Below are positions 31,734-39,814 of a DNA stretch of 39,814 nucleotides, one piece after another. Made by a program: the position numbers and the translations under genes. Position 1 is the first letter of the stretch. Each line of letters begins with the position of its first letter. The DNA is taken from contig DGTJ01000049.1 of the NCBI GenBank assembly GCA_002393725.1, forward strand, positions 1-39,814, read 5' to 3'. The notes under the pieces were generated by a model. It searched no databases. It was not told the origin of the DNA and saw nothing but the letters and a program-made list of their open reading frames with translations. This stretch comes from Prevotella sp. UBA4339. Its GTDB lineage: Bacteria; Bacteroidota; Bacteroidia; Bacteroidales; Bacteroidaceae.

Positions 31734-33761
31734 TTACCATCCCGGATTCTGAGGGAATCCCTCGTAAAGGTAGATATCCTTGTCAGGAAGCGGGAACCAG
31801 TAATGCCTTGAATCAAGATTACGGGTGATTAGCTCTTCCCTGTGGAAGTTACCGATCTTTGCATCCTTCGGGTCGTGAGTCTTGAACCATTCGGCAGACT
31901 CCAGACGCTCGAACTCATGAGAGTACTTCATGGTGTAAGGAGGCTCAGTAAGGAGAAGCCAGCGCTGAAGGTCGCACCAGCGAAAGCCTTCAAAGGAGAG
32001 TTCCACGGCACGCTCGCGACGTACCTCGTCAAGGAAGTGCTCCCTGGTATCCATAAGGTTGGCCTGTACATGCTCCATCGGATAATCGTCAGAGTTTACA
32101 CGATCACGCAGTGCGTTGATTGCATCTACAGCAGAGAACGACGGGCAATAGACTGGTCTGTCCTTAAGGTCTTTCGCCGTTGTCGCTATGGCTGCCTGTG
32201 CCTCGGCATACATCAGATAGATATCAGCAAGGCGCATATAAGGTATATAGCTCTGGAAGGCATAATCCCAATCATACCACTTGTCACCCTGATTACACTG
32301 ATGAGGCACCAGTTTCTGAATGAAATAGCCTGTGCTGCTCGCATGGTCGATATCACGCATGGCACCACCAGTGAAAAGATCACAATACTCAAGTTTCTTC
32401 TGATTATCGTTCAGGGCATCGGTACTAAGGACATAGTGGAAGCCGTCGAACACGAAGTCATGATAGAATCTAGGGTCACGATCCTTATATGGATGCTCAG
32501 GATCCCATCCCGAAGCAGGATTCAGCACCAGTTCGCCATTCTGTACAAGATAGATAGGCTGTCCGTTGGCCATACCGTACTGGTCAGCAAGGTTGGCTGT
32601 CGGGTGATGGATGATGTTGTCATGGTCTACGAGACCTGCCACCTTAGGACCGAAGATCTTTGCGCAGTTCCAGTTTGCCGAGTTCGTTCCAGGATAGACG
32701 CCACGGAAGATAGCCTCCGTAGAGCCTGGCATCTTCCAGCTCTGCTTTACGGTATAGAAGATGTCTGAGTAGCAAGACTCTGCATTCTCATCCATCACAT
32801 GATCGTAGATGTTGGAATATCTGTATTCTGCGAGCTTGTACTTTACCGTCCCTTTACTTACCATGTCGAGAGCCCTACCAAGAGTCTCTGCCGCCTTCCT
32901 ACAGTACTCTACGTCATAATCGTATGTCTTACCGTTAGAGCTTGCTCCCAAAAGCTGTGCGACACCACCATTCTTGGTCTTCTCAAACTCCTTCATAAGT
33001 GGAGAACCAGCCCAGAGATAGCACTTGCCAAGATAGCAGAGGGCCATGAACTTATTCACGCGAAGGTCATTCTTACCCGATGTCTGCATACCTGCGAGTG
33101 TCTCATCCCAATCAATAGGAAGTAGGTCGTACGCTCTCTCGAAGTCTTCTGCACAGCGGTCTGCACACTCCTGGAAAGAAAGGCGGGGCAGCTCTGGAAT
33201 ACTGGATGCCTCGAAAGCTTCGTCGATATATGGAAGTCCACCGAAATAGCACATCAGCTCGAAGTGCCACCATGCACGGAAGAAATACATCTGTCCAAGC
33301 AGCAGGTCGCGTTCTTCATCTGTACCAACAAGCGACTTGATATTAGCAATACCCATGTTGCACTTACGGATGCAATACCACGAGTTTCTCCAGAGTGAAC
33401 TGCTGTTACCATTCAGCCAGCACTGGTTATTGAAGTACCAGTTACGATAGTTGCCAAGGTCCACCTGGTGATCCATGTGTGCATAGCCTTCAGGATTATG
33501 AACAGCATCGTCACCGAAATTCCATGCAGTACAATAGTTGACCTTCTCTTTATCAGGAATCATGCTATATATCTCCTCAATATATCCCTGAAAGTTGCGG
33601 AAGTTCTTGAATGCCTCATCCTCTGCCACAATAGCTTCTGGATCTTTGTCAAGCCAGTCAGTGCAGGAGGTAAGGAGGAAGGAGGAAAGGGGAAGGAGGA
33701 AGGAGAATAGTCCTACCGCCAGCTGCTTCATCCTATTATTCTTGTTTATCTTAGTAATCAT
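31734..33761 (-). CDS. xusB: SusD/RagB-like outer-membrane lipoprotein (first pair)
   Basis: 675 residues. A lipoprotein signal ends in LLTSC (C33), followed by TDWLDKDP. SusD features include the TPR region (LLLGQMYFFRAWWHFELMCY), the LCYLGKCYLWAGSPLM helix, YMRLADIYLMYAEAQ, and the C-terminal VRRERAVELSFEGFRWCDLQRW motif. It should bind xylan oligosaccharides at the cell surface and feed XusA. The start ATG at 33761 gives MITKIN, identical to the start of XusD; an ATG at 33770 and a TTG at 33791 lie within the preceding heptamer array and are less likely. A 36-base homopyrimidine tract encodes the hydrophobic core of the signal peptide. Confidence 0.9.
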   Translation of the reverse strand: MITKINKNNRMKQLAVGLFSFLLPLSSFLLTSCTDWLDKDPEAIVAEDEAFKNFRNFQGYIEEIYSMIPDKEKVNYCTAWNFGDDAVHNPEGYAHMDHQVDLGNYRNWYFNNQCWLNGNSSSLWRNSWYCIRKCNMGIANIKSLVGTDEERDLLLGQMYFFRAWWHFELMCYFGGLPYIDEAFEASSIPELPRLSFQECADRCAEDFERAYDLLPIDWDETLAGMQTSGKNDLRVNKFMALCYLGKCYLWAGSPLMKEFEKTKNGGVAQLLGASSNGKTYDYDVEYCRKAAETLGRALDMVSKGTVKYKLAEYRYSNIYDHVMDENAESCYSDIFYTVKQSWKMPGSTEAIFRGVYPGTNSANWNCAKIFGPKVAGLVDHDNIIHHPTANLADQYGMANGQPIYLVQNGELVLNPASGWDPEHPYKDRDPRFYHDFVFDGFHYVLSTDALNDNQKKLEYCDLFTGGAMRDIDHASSTGYFIQKLVPHQCNQGDKWYDWDYAFQSYIPYMRLADIYLMYAEAQAAIATTAKDLKDRPVYCPSFSAVDAINALRDRVNSDDYPMEHVQANLMDTREHFLDEVRRERAVELSFEGFRWCDLQRWLLLTEPPYTMKYSHEFERLESAEWFKTHDPKDAKIGNFHREELITRNLDSRHYWFPLPDKDIYLYEGFPQNPGW
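33672..33707 (-). repeat. 36-base homopyrimidine tract in the xusB signal-peptide region
   Basis: The coding strand is pure C/T for 36 bases, built from CCTCCTT-like units, and encodes the hydrophobic FSFLLPLSSFLL. It parallels the tract in xusD. Confidence 0.8.
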
Positions 33762-33796
33762 ATTTCTCATTTTTAATTTCTTATTTCTCAATTCTA
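33762..33796. repeat. Five AT-rich heptamers in the xusA-xusB gap
   Basis: ATTTCTC, ATTTTTA, ATTTCTT, ATTTCTC and AATTCTA at a 7-bp period fill the gap and run into the xusA stop codon. Sequence unrelated to the TTCA heptamers. Confidence 0.65.
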
Positions 33797-36700
33797 AATA
33801 TTGAGCTTAATTCCGAAATTATAACGCCTTACAGTCGGGTAAGCACCGCCACCGCCACTGAATCCGTAGTTACTCTCTCGGTCGTCAGGCATCTTTGTGA
33901 TAAGGAAGAGGTTGTTACCATTCAGGTAAATCTTCAGGCTTGAGAAACCAAGTTTCTTGATCCAGCCCTTAGTCCATGTGTAAGCCACTTCCACGTTCTT
34001 GAGTCGGAAATAAGAACCGTCGTAGAGATACTGGGTACCATTGTTGTAAGCAACCTGTGTAGTGAATCGTGGTACTACTACGTCACCCGTTCCACTTACC
34101 GGATTCCACCAGGCACCATTATCATATACAGTGAGAAGCTTATTATTGAAAGAAGACAGACCTACATCACGTGTAACTCCAGTTGCTCCATAGAGCTGTG
34201 CAAACATGCTCCAGCCCTTATACTCCCATCCAATTGTAGCATTGTATGTATGCTCAGGAGTTCCTGTATAGCCATAAGGAGCCTGGTCATTGGTCTCGTC
34301 TACCTTACCATCACCATTGAAGTCAACGATATAATGGTCACCGATAAGTACCTGGCTGTCATCCTCACGGTTTGGTACACTATAAAGCTGATCGTATGTT
34401 CCAACAAAACCATTGTCAATGAATGACCAGTATTGTCCCTGAGAATAGCCTTGAGCCTTGCGGTATGAAGGAATCAGCTGTGGGTCATCCTTTACCTTGA
34501 TCACGTTGTGAGCGTATGTATAGTTGGCATTTACCCAGAAGCGCATACCATTATTCAATACCTTATTGAAACGAACCTCAAACTCAAATCCATAGTTCTT
34601 CATCTTACCTTTGTTGATATCAGGAGTCTTTGCTGCACCATAATATGATGGGACAGAGCGGTCGCCTCCAGAGATAAAGATGTCGTAACGGTCATCACGG
34701 AACCAGTCGAAACTACCAGCAAACATTCCATGGAGTATTGCGTAGTCGAAACCGAGATTCTTCTTCAATACAGTAGCCCAGCGAAGGTCTGGCATGGCAA
34801 TCGTAGCTTCCTTATATCCTATAAACGGGCTTGCAGAGCCGTCAAGAGCCATATTGAAACCGTTACCGTTGTTGGTTACTTCCCATCCTGTAAGATAAGC
34901 AAAACGTGAACCTGCGTTATCGTCACCGATCTCTCCAATAGATCCACGAATCTTGAACATATCGATGATACCCTTGTCCTTCAGCGGTTTCATGAACTTT
35001 TCATCAGAAATCATCCATCCTGCAGCTCCTGAACAGAAGAACACGAAACGGTTGTCGGGAGAGAACTTCTGTGAGCCATTGTAAGCACCGTTGAACTCGG
35101 CGAAATAACGGCTCTTATAGTCGTATGTTGTACGGAACACCCAGTCCTCACGACGATTCTCAAGGTCTGCGTTACCAGCATTGATACGACGCTTCCAGTT
35201 ACCCATTGCAGTGACGTTATGATCACCGAACTGGCGTCCCCAGAAGAGCTGGAGTGACATTTCTGTTGCACGGCTCGTGTAGCTTACTTTACCGGCTTCA
35301 GTAGTCCAGTCGCGGCTCTCATAGAAATCGAAGCCCGTCTTTGCGTCAATCTCGTCAGCCCAGAGCATCTGACCATCCTCAGGGAGGATATATGCCTTCT
35401 TAGTTGTGTGCAAGTCAGAAATACCGCGAGTGCCCTCATTGAACTGGTTATCCCATGAGATAGTACCACGAGCAACAAGGCCCTTGGTTATGAAATCAAG
35501 ATTCTGCTCAAGGGCAAAGTCAGTAAACACCCGAGTGATGGTACTCATCTCATAACCTGACGTCGCAACGTTTGCAGGAGAGTTAGCGATATTGGAAACC
35601 AACTTGGAGTATCCCCAAGATCCGTCTGAGAACTGAACAGGGAAGAGGTTTGGTGCCATACCGTAAGCACCGGCCCAGTTCTGCTGCTGGAAGAATTCAC
35701 CATTATTACCATAGTAATAACGTGGAGTCTTCTGCTGGGCATTAGAACCAGCCAGATTCACCTTGAACTGTGTGGTCTTCGTAATCTGGAAGTCGAGGTT
35801 AGAACGAACATTCAGACGGTTGTAAGAATATCCGCCTTCATATCCCTGACGGTTGTCCCAGACCTTTGTCATATCACCCTCGTTCTGGAAGTCGAAAGCA
35901 ACGAAATACTTCACGAACTTTGTACCACCAGAGATATTGAGGTTTGTATTATAAGACAATGCCGTCTTTTTGAACATCTCATCCTGCCAGTCAATATTCG
36001 GATAACGCTCTGCCTGACTATAATCACCAAGGTAAGTACCATCAGCAGAATAGTGAGGCTTTACAGTATAGTCCTGATTACGGAAGTTGTTGATGAACGT
36101 CTGAGGACGATAATATGCCCATGAAGCGGCGCCACCAATTGCCAACTCATGCTCTATAGCCTGATTGCGGAGCATATATCCGTCGTAAGAGTCATACTTT
36201 CGCGGAAGCTTTGACACAGCCTTCAACGTAGCATTGAAACCTACATCAATTCTTGCCTTACCTTCTACACCACGCTTGGTAGTAATAAGGATAACACCAT
36301 TAGCGCCCTCAACACCGTAAACAGCTGTTGCGGAGGCATCCTTTAACACTGAAATGGTAGCCACTGACGTGATATCAACAGACTTAATCTCACGCTTTAC
36401 GCCGTCTACAAGGATAAGAGGCTGAGCATCTTGGTTCCATGCTGCTGCACCACGAATATAAATACGCGGATCCTCTTCACCAGGCTGACCGGTAGAAGCA
36501 ATTGTCGCGATACCGGGGAGGTTACCAGTGAGTGCAGCACCCACGCTACCGATACCAGCAGAACGCTCAAGCACTTCACCTGTTGTTTGCGTGATGGCAC
36601 CTACGACCGAGGCTTTCTTCTGCTGTCCGTAACCTACGACAACGACTTCTTCCAGCTGAGTGTCATCTTGCAGCGACACCTTAAACTCACGCTGCCTACC

Positions 36701-36955
36701 CACTTTCATCTCCTTCGAGGTCATAGCGACATACGAAAAGACCAATACGGACTGCTCAGAAGGCACCTTCAACTGGAAATTACCATCGATGTCAGTCACC
36801 GTGCCAACCGACGTATTTCCTTTCACCACAACGGAAGCACCGATAAGTGCCTCGCCGTTCGCATCAACGACGGTTCCTCTGACGGGGATACCTCCTTGGG
36901 CCCACATCGTAGTACAGAACATCATCGTCAACAACAAAATACTTAAATGTTTCAT
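33794..36955 (-). CDS. xusA: SusC/RagA-like TonB-dependent xylan-oligosaccharide transporter (full length)
   Basis: 1053 residues: signal peptide (~1-19), CarboxypepD_reg domain (~22-95, VRGTVVDANGEALIGASVVV), TonB-box region (EEVVVVGYGQQKKASVVGAI), plug (PLILVDGVKREI, ISVLKDASATAVYG, GVILITTKRG) and a 22-strand-type barrel ending in RRYNFGIKLNI. It is the first gene of the operon and the divergent partner of an HTCS regulator. The SusC-SusD-SusC-SusD-XusE-GH10 order matches the xus cluster of Prevotella bryantii and human colonic Bacteroides that grow on xylan. A -7 box at 37190-37197 gives a long leader of ~225 nt. The family is certain; xylan specificity comes from gene order and the GH10/CE6 neighbours. 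Confidence 0.93.
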   Translation of the reverse strand: MKHLSILLLTMMFCTTMWAQGGIPVRGTVVDANGEALIGASVVVKGNTSVGTVTDIDGNFQLKVPSEQSVLVFSYVAMTSKEMKVGRQREFKVSLQDDTQLEEVVVVGYGQQKKASVVGAITQTTGEVLERSAGIGSVGAALTGNLPGIATIASTGQPGEEDPRIYIRGAAAWNQDAQPLILVDGVKREIKSVDITSVATISVLKDASATAVYGVEGANGVILITTKRGVEGKARIDVGFNATLKAVSKLPRKYDSYDGYMLRNQAIEHELAIGGAASWAYYRPQTFINNFRNQDYTVKPHYSADGTYLGDYSQAERYPNIDWQDEMFKKTALSYNTNLNISGGTKFVKYFVAFDFQNEGDMTKVWDNRQGYEGGYSYNRLNVRSNLDFQITKTTQFKVNLAGSNAQQKTPRYYYGNNGEFFQQQNWAGAYGMAPNLFPVQFSDGSWGYSKLVSNIANSPANVATSGYEMSTITRVFTDFALEQNLDFITKGLVARGTISWDNQFNEGTRGISDLHTTKKAYILPEDGQMLWADEIDAKTGFDFYESRDWTTEAGKVSYTSRATEMSLQLFWGRQFGDHNVTAMGNWKRRINAGNADLENRREDWVFRTTYDYKSRYFAEFNGAYNGSQKFSPDNRFVFFCSGAAGWMISDEKFMKPLKDKGIIDMFKIRGSIGEIGDDNAGSRFAYLTGWEVTNNGNGFNMALDGSASPFIGYKEATIAMPDLRWATVLKKNLGFDYAILHGMFAGSFDWFRDDRYDIFISGGDRSVPSYYGAAKTPDINKGKMKNYGFEFEVRFNKVLNNGMRFWVNANYTYAHNVIKVKDDPQLIPSYRKAQGYSQGQYWSFIDNGFVGTYDQLYSVPNREDDSQVLIGDHYIVDFNGDGKVDETNDQAPYGYTGTPEHTYNATIGWEYKGWSMFAQLYGATGVTRDVGLSSFNNKLLTVYDNGAWWNPVSGTGDVVVPRFTTQVAYNNGTQYLYDGSYFRLKNVEVAYTWTKGWIKKLGFSSLKIYLNGNNLFLITKMPDDRESNYGFSGGGGAYPTVRRYNFGIKLNI

Positions 36956-37077
36956 CTTGACTGATTTTGATTCATACTTTTATTTGTTAATTTATTATGC
37001 TATTTTGTCGACTTTACATCGTCTTCTTATACCTTATTATATATATAATGTGCAAAGCCAGCAACTGCCAGTTTCAT

Positions 37078-37091
37078 CTGCCACCAGGCAG
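37078..37091 (-). promoter_or_regulatory. Small hairpin in the long xusA leader
   Basis: CTGCC-ACCA-GGCAG forms a 5-bp stem with a 4-base loop. It is flanked by several CTGGC/GCCAG repeats over 37056-37098. It sits midway in the ~225-nt untranslated leader, the only G/C-rich patch in an AT-rich stretch, so it may be an RNA regulatory element. Confidence 0.4.
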
Positions 37092-37189
37092 TGCCAGCTA
37101 CTTCATGGATGATTAGACAAAAGGAAAATAAAACAAACTATTAACCACTTATACTAACTTAAAAAACAGTTCTGCAATCAAATCCGCTG

Positions 37190-37197
37190 CAAAGGTA
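37190..37197 (-). promoter_or_regulatory. -7 promoter box for the xus operon
   Basis: TACCTTTG on the minus strand, matching TAnnTTTG, about 235 bases upstream of the xusA ATG. There is no good -33 element at the normal spacing, as expected for a promoter that depends on an activator such as the neighbouring HTCS. Confidence 0.68.
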
Positions 37198-37244
37198 CGT
37201 ACATTATTTAAAAGAGGCTTTGCCAAGAGTTACGGGAAATTAAG

Positions 37245-37325
37245 GATTTGTAACAAATCTGAAAAAGCACTATTTTTATAATTAATGTACCATATTCGTA
37301 TTTTCAGACAAAAAGAGCCTGAAAA
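37245..37325. promoter_or_regulatory. Candidate operator dyads between xusA and the HTCS gene
   Basis: Two dyads lie upstream of the xus -7 box. GATTTGTAACAAATC (37245-37259) is a perfect 7+1+7 inverted repeat. TTTTCAG and CTGAAAA (37301-37307 and 37319-37325) are inverted 7-mers 11 bases apart. ATTTGTAACA of the first dyad recurs at 37373-37382 over the HTCS promoter. Positions suit binding of the HTCS AraC-type domain; unproven. Confidence 0.45.
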
Positions 37326-37410
37326 GTTTGCAAAAAAGAAAGTTTTATAGAAATAGTAACATATACTTTGCAATTTGTAACATTTCCTTGGATGATTGGA
37401 TAAAATCCCG

Positions 37411-37418
37411 TATCTTTG
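37411..37418 (+). promoter_or_regulatory. Promoter of the HTCS gene
   Basis: TATCTTTG with a TTG at 37388-37390, exactly 20 bases upstream: a complete Bacteroidetes -33/-7 pair. The leader to the ATG at 37461 would be ~35 nt. Confidence 0.78.
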
Positions 37419-37460
37419 CACAAAAATTACGTTACACAAGACAAAATACAGCCGAAAACA

Positions 37461-39814
37461 ATGGCAAGTAGAGTTCTATTTTCAAAAAAGTCTAAAAGAC
37501 GATTGCTTTTACTTCTTCTGATATTCACTGTGCAGTCTTCATTTGCACAGATGGGAAGATTATTTGACGCAAACCAACAACTATCCAGCAATTTCGTAAA
37601 TCAAGTATATCTTGACAATGACGGATTCCTCTGGGTAGTGACACGTAACGGCCTGAACCGCTACGACGGATATCAGTTCAATATATATAAGAAATCACCT
37701 AAAGATCCGAATACTATGGCAAGCAACTACGTAAACTGCATGATTCAGGACAATAATGGACTATTCTACCTGGGAATGTGGGGCGTGTTGCAGACATACG
37801 ACGGCAACCAATTCAAGACTATAGAGGTAAAGGACAGTGAAGGGAAGCATATAGACTGCTATATAACATGCTTTATCGTACGCAAGAATGGCGATGTGCT
37901 GGCCGGTACATCCGGATTCGGTATTCTGAAGATTGACGATTCTGGTCATGCACATCAGATAAGCGGTAACCTGAAAGACATATCTACCGTCCAACAGTTC
38001 CTGGAAGATAAGGATGGAGATCTCTGGATATTAGGGCGTGACGAAGGTCTTGTGCGCTATGATGGTAAGACATTACAAAAATTCTTCACTGAGGCACCGA
38101 TGAATACAGACCTGCGAAAGATGTGCCTGACAGACGACGGAATCCTCTGGCTAGGGACAAAGAGCAGCGGACTGTACAAATATGACGGAAAAGAGTTCGT
38201 AAAAGTTCCGCAATTAGGCAATCTGCCTATTGCGGAACTATATGCCACGGGGGATGGCAATGTAATGATAGGCTATGACGGAGCCGGACTTGGAATCTTC
38301 AATCCAAAGACAGGAATGCTCACAAGCAATCCATACTACAACCTGTCAGTAGACTTGTCGAAGAGCAAGGTGTACTCCATCGCAGAAGACAAGAACGGCA
38401 ATGTATGGTTAGGCCTTCTGCAAAAAGGTATATTCATGCAGCCTAAACAGATTACAGAATTTGAATATTTGGGATACAAACTCGGCAAACATAACCTTAT
38501 CGGTGAAGCCTGTGTAATCAGCACTTTCATCGACAGCAAGGGAAGATGCTGGATAGGAACAGACAAAGACGGTATATACATGCTGGATCATAATCAGAGA
38601 CTGAAGAAGCACTTTTCCGAGGGATTCCCCAGCTCCATTATGTATATTGCAGAGGGACGGGATGGCAAAATCTGGATTGGCTCATACGGAGAAGGCATAG
38701 GATATATAGATGGCAGCGGCAACTATCATCGACTGCCTATATACCAGACAGCCAGCGGATTCGCCATCTGCTCTACCAACGACGGCGACGTATGGGTGGC
38801 AACCATGGGACAGGGGCTTCTCAGACTTGACGGAAACGGAAACATAAAAAAGGCATACACCACAAACAGCACTACAAACGAAGATAGCCAGAACTGTATT
38901 GCCAACGACTACATCTCTAAGATGTCAGTGTCGCCTGACGGGAAACGAATATACGTTGCAACCACCATGGGACTATGCTGCCTCGACATTGGCAAAGAAA
39001 GCTGGACCAGTATCTTCGGCAAAAACTGTCTGAACTACGGCACTCCTACACGAATAGTAAAAGAATATAGTGGCAGGCTATGGATAGGAACCAACGACGG
39101 ACTTTTCTGCTACGACCTTATGAAGAAGACCCTAAAACACTTTTCTGCAGGAAGCGGACTGGCAGACAATGGCATCGCATCTATAGAACAGGACCGGGAG
39201 GGCAGGCTGTGGATCGGGACAGATCACGGATTGTGCTGCCATGATCCAAAGACAGGCATTACACAGAGCTACTTCGTTGGCAATGGACTACAGTCGAACG
39301 AATTCTCTGACGGAGCGTCTTATGCCATCGACAGAGGCGACCACTGCATAATGGTGTTCGGAGGCGTTGGAGGAATCACATGGTTCCATCCTGAGAAAGT
39401 AAGACAGACAGACTGGAACGCAAAAGTGAATATCGTTAACTTCATCGTAGACAACCAGCCAGTAAGCAGCAACTCCATGTCGGACAGCTATCACATCTGT
39501 GACACGACGATTATCGCTGCTAACCGATTCGAGCTGTCTTCACACGACAACACCTTTTCAATACAATTCTCCACACTCAGTTATGACACTCCAGAGCACA
39601 TCACATATCTCTATAGCATCAACGGAGAAGAATTCATCAGGCTGCCATCCGGCCAAAATGAGATAACGCTCACCCACCTGCCTCCCGGTACTTACCGTTT
39701 CAGGGTAAAGGCAGAACGTAACAACCAGGAGACGCCGGAGAAAGACTTCACAGTAGTTATACACAGCCCATGGTATCGGTCAGCATGGGCTTATACACTA
39801 TATCTTATTGCGAT
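37461..39814 (+). CDS. Hybrid two-component system sensor/regulator, N-terminal part (partial)
   Basis: The frame is open from the ATG to the window end (784 codons). A signal/anchor (~1-29, ending SSFAQ) is followed by two seven-bladed Reg_prop propellers. Repeats such as DGFLWVVTRNGLNRYDG, DGILWLGTKSSGLYKYDG, GRCWIGTDKDGIY and GRLWIGTNDGLF are the diagnostic G-x-(L/I)W-(I/L)GT blades. A Y_Y_Y domain (~695-765, LSYDTPEHITYLYSI) precedes HSPWYRSAWAY, the start of the inner-membrane helix. The kinase, receiver and AraC domains expected of an HTCS lie beyond the window. It is divergent from xusA, the classical position for the PUL activator, and is likely the counterpart of xylan-responsive HTCSs such as XynR of P. 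bryantii. Confidence 0.92.
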   Translation, partial: MASRVLFSKKSKRRLLLLLLIFTVQSSFAQMGRLFDANQQLSSNFVNQVYLDNDGFLWVVTRNGLNRYDGYQFNIYKKSPKDPNTMASNYVNCMIQDNNGLFYLGMWGVLQTYDGNQFKTIEVKDSEGKHIDCYITCFIVRKNGDVLAGTSGFGILKIDDSGHAHQISGNLKDISTVQQFLEDKDGDLWILGRDEGLVRYDGKTLQKFFTEAPMNTDLRKMCLTDDGILWLGTKSSGLYKYDGKEFVKVPQLGNLPIAELYATGDGNVMIGYDGAGLGIFNPKTGMLTSNPYYNLSVDLSKSKVYSIAEDKNGNVWLGLLQKGIFMQPKQITEFEYLGYKLGKHNLIGEACVISTFIDSKGRCWIGTDKDGIYMLDHNQRLKKHFSEGFPSSIMYIAEGRDGKIWIGSYGEGIGYIDGSGNYHRLPIYQTASGFAICSTNDGDVWVATMGQGLLRLDGNGNIKKAYTTNSTTNEDSQNCIANDYISKMSVSPDGKRIYVATTMGLCCLDIGKESWTSIFGKNCLNYGTPTRIVKEYSGRLWIGTNDGLFCYDLMKKTLKHFSAGSGLADNGIASIEQDREGRLWIGTDHGLCCHDPKTGITQSYFVGNGLQSNEFSDGASYAIDRGDHCIMVFGGVGGITWFHPEKVRQTDWNAKVNIVNFIVDNQPVSSNSMSDSYHICDTTIIAANRFELSSHDNTFSIQFSTLSYDTPEHITYLYSINGEEFIRLPSGQNEITLTHLPPGTYRFRVKAERNNQETPEKDFTVVIHSPWYRSAWAYTLYLIA

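Noticed and set aside
31842..32768. 308-codon open frame opposite xusB
   Set aside because: The SusD hallmark motifs run through this stretch on the minus strand; the plus-strand product has no family resemblance.
37230..37439. 69-codon minus-strand frame in the xusA/HTCS intergenic region
   Set aside because: It crosses the HTCS promoter, is very AT-rich, and has no start context or family resemblance.
1..39814. tRNA, rRNA or insertion-sequence genes
   Set aside because: None recognised on either strand; no transposase motif, cloverleaf or terminal inverted repeats of IS type were seen.

Overview
The window is chromosomal DNA from a member of the Bacteroidetes, most likely Prevotella or a close relative. 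The evidence is tandem SusC/SusD pairs, a hybrid two-component sensor, a GH97 enzyme, -7 promoter boxes of the form TAnnTTTG (TACCTTTG or TATCTTTG) ahead of almost every transcription unit, few Shine-Dalgarno sequences, and secreted enzymes ending in the short Gly/Lys-rich tails common in Prevotella.

Layout. (1) 1-2303, plus strand: the end of a fucose-permease-like transporter, an aldo/keto reductase and a zinc dehydrogenase. (2) 2306-9687, minus strand: a tight four-gene operon with CE6-type acetylesterase, GH10 xylanase, a two-domain esterase and GH97. (3) 9825-10763, minus: an amidohydrolase resembling sugar lactonases. (4) 10764-11617: an unusual intergenic stretch of phased dyad arrays, a dispersed repeat and a short gene remnant. 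(5) 11618-14936, plus: two related Cache/HAMP sensor proteins, the first lacking its phosphoacceptor His and ATPase domain. (6) 14914-17513, minus: nrdD and nrdG, with a third dyad array upstream. (7) 17843-21188, minus: a PD40 lipoprotein with one CxxCH motif and a polytopic membrane protein. (8) 21355-36955, minus: a long operon matching the xylan-utilisation (xus) core of P. bryantii: SusC, SusD, SusC, SusD, XusE, then a GH10-fold protein whose nucleophile Glu is replaced by Asn, then a multi-domain carbohydrate-binding protein, ending in a strong terminator. (9) 37461 to the window end, plus: the N-terminal sensor half of an HTCS regulator, divergent from the xus operon.

How it works together (inference). 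The HTCS senses xylan oligosaccharides and activates the xus operon. XusB, XusD, XusE and the GH10-like protein would bind xylan at the surface, and XusA and XusC import the oligomers. The CE6/GH10/esterase/GH97 operon removes acyl groups and galactose and cuts the backbone. The transporter, reductase, lactonase and zinc dehydrogenase together match the L-galactose to D-tagaturonate route described in Bacteroides vulgatus. That fits galactose-decorated glucuronoarabinoxylan, such as cereal-bran xylan, as the substrate.

The most unusual material is the pseudo-GH10, the three intergenic arrays of 15-16 bp dyads separated by exactly 6 bp, and the 7-8 bp tandem repeats that fill gaps between co-transcribed genes.
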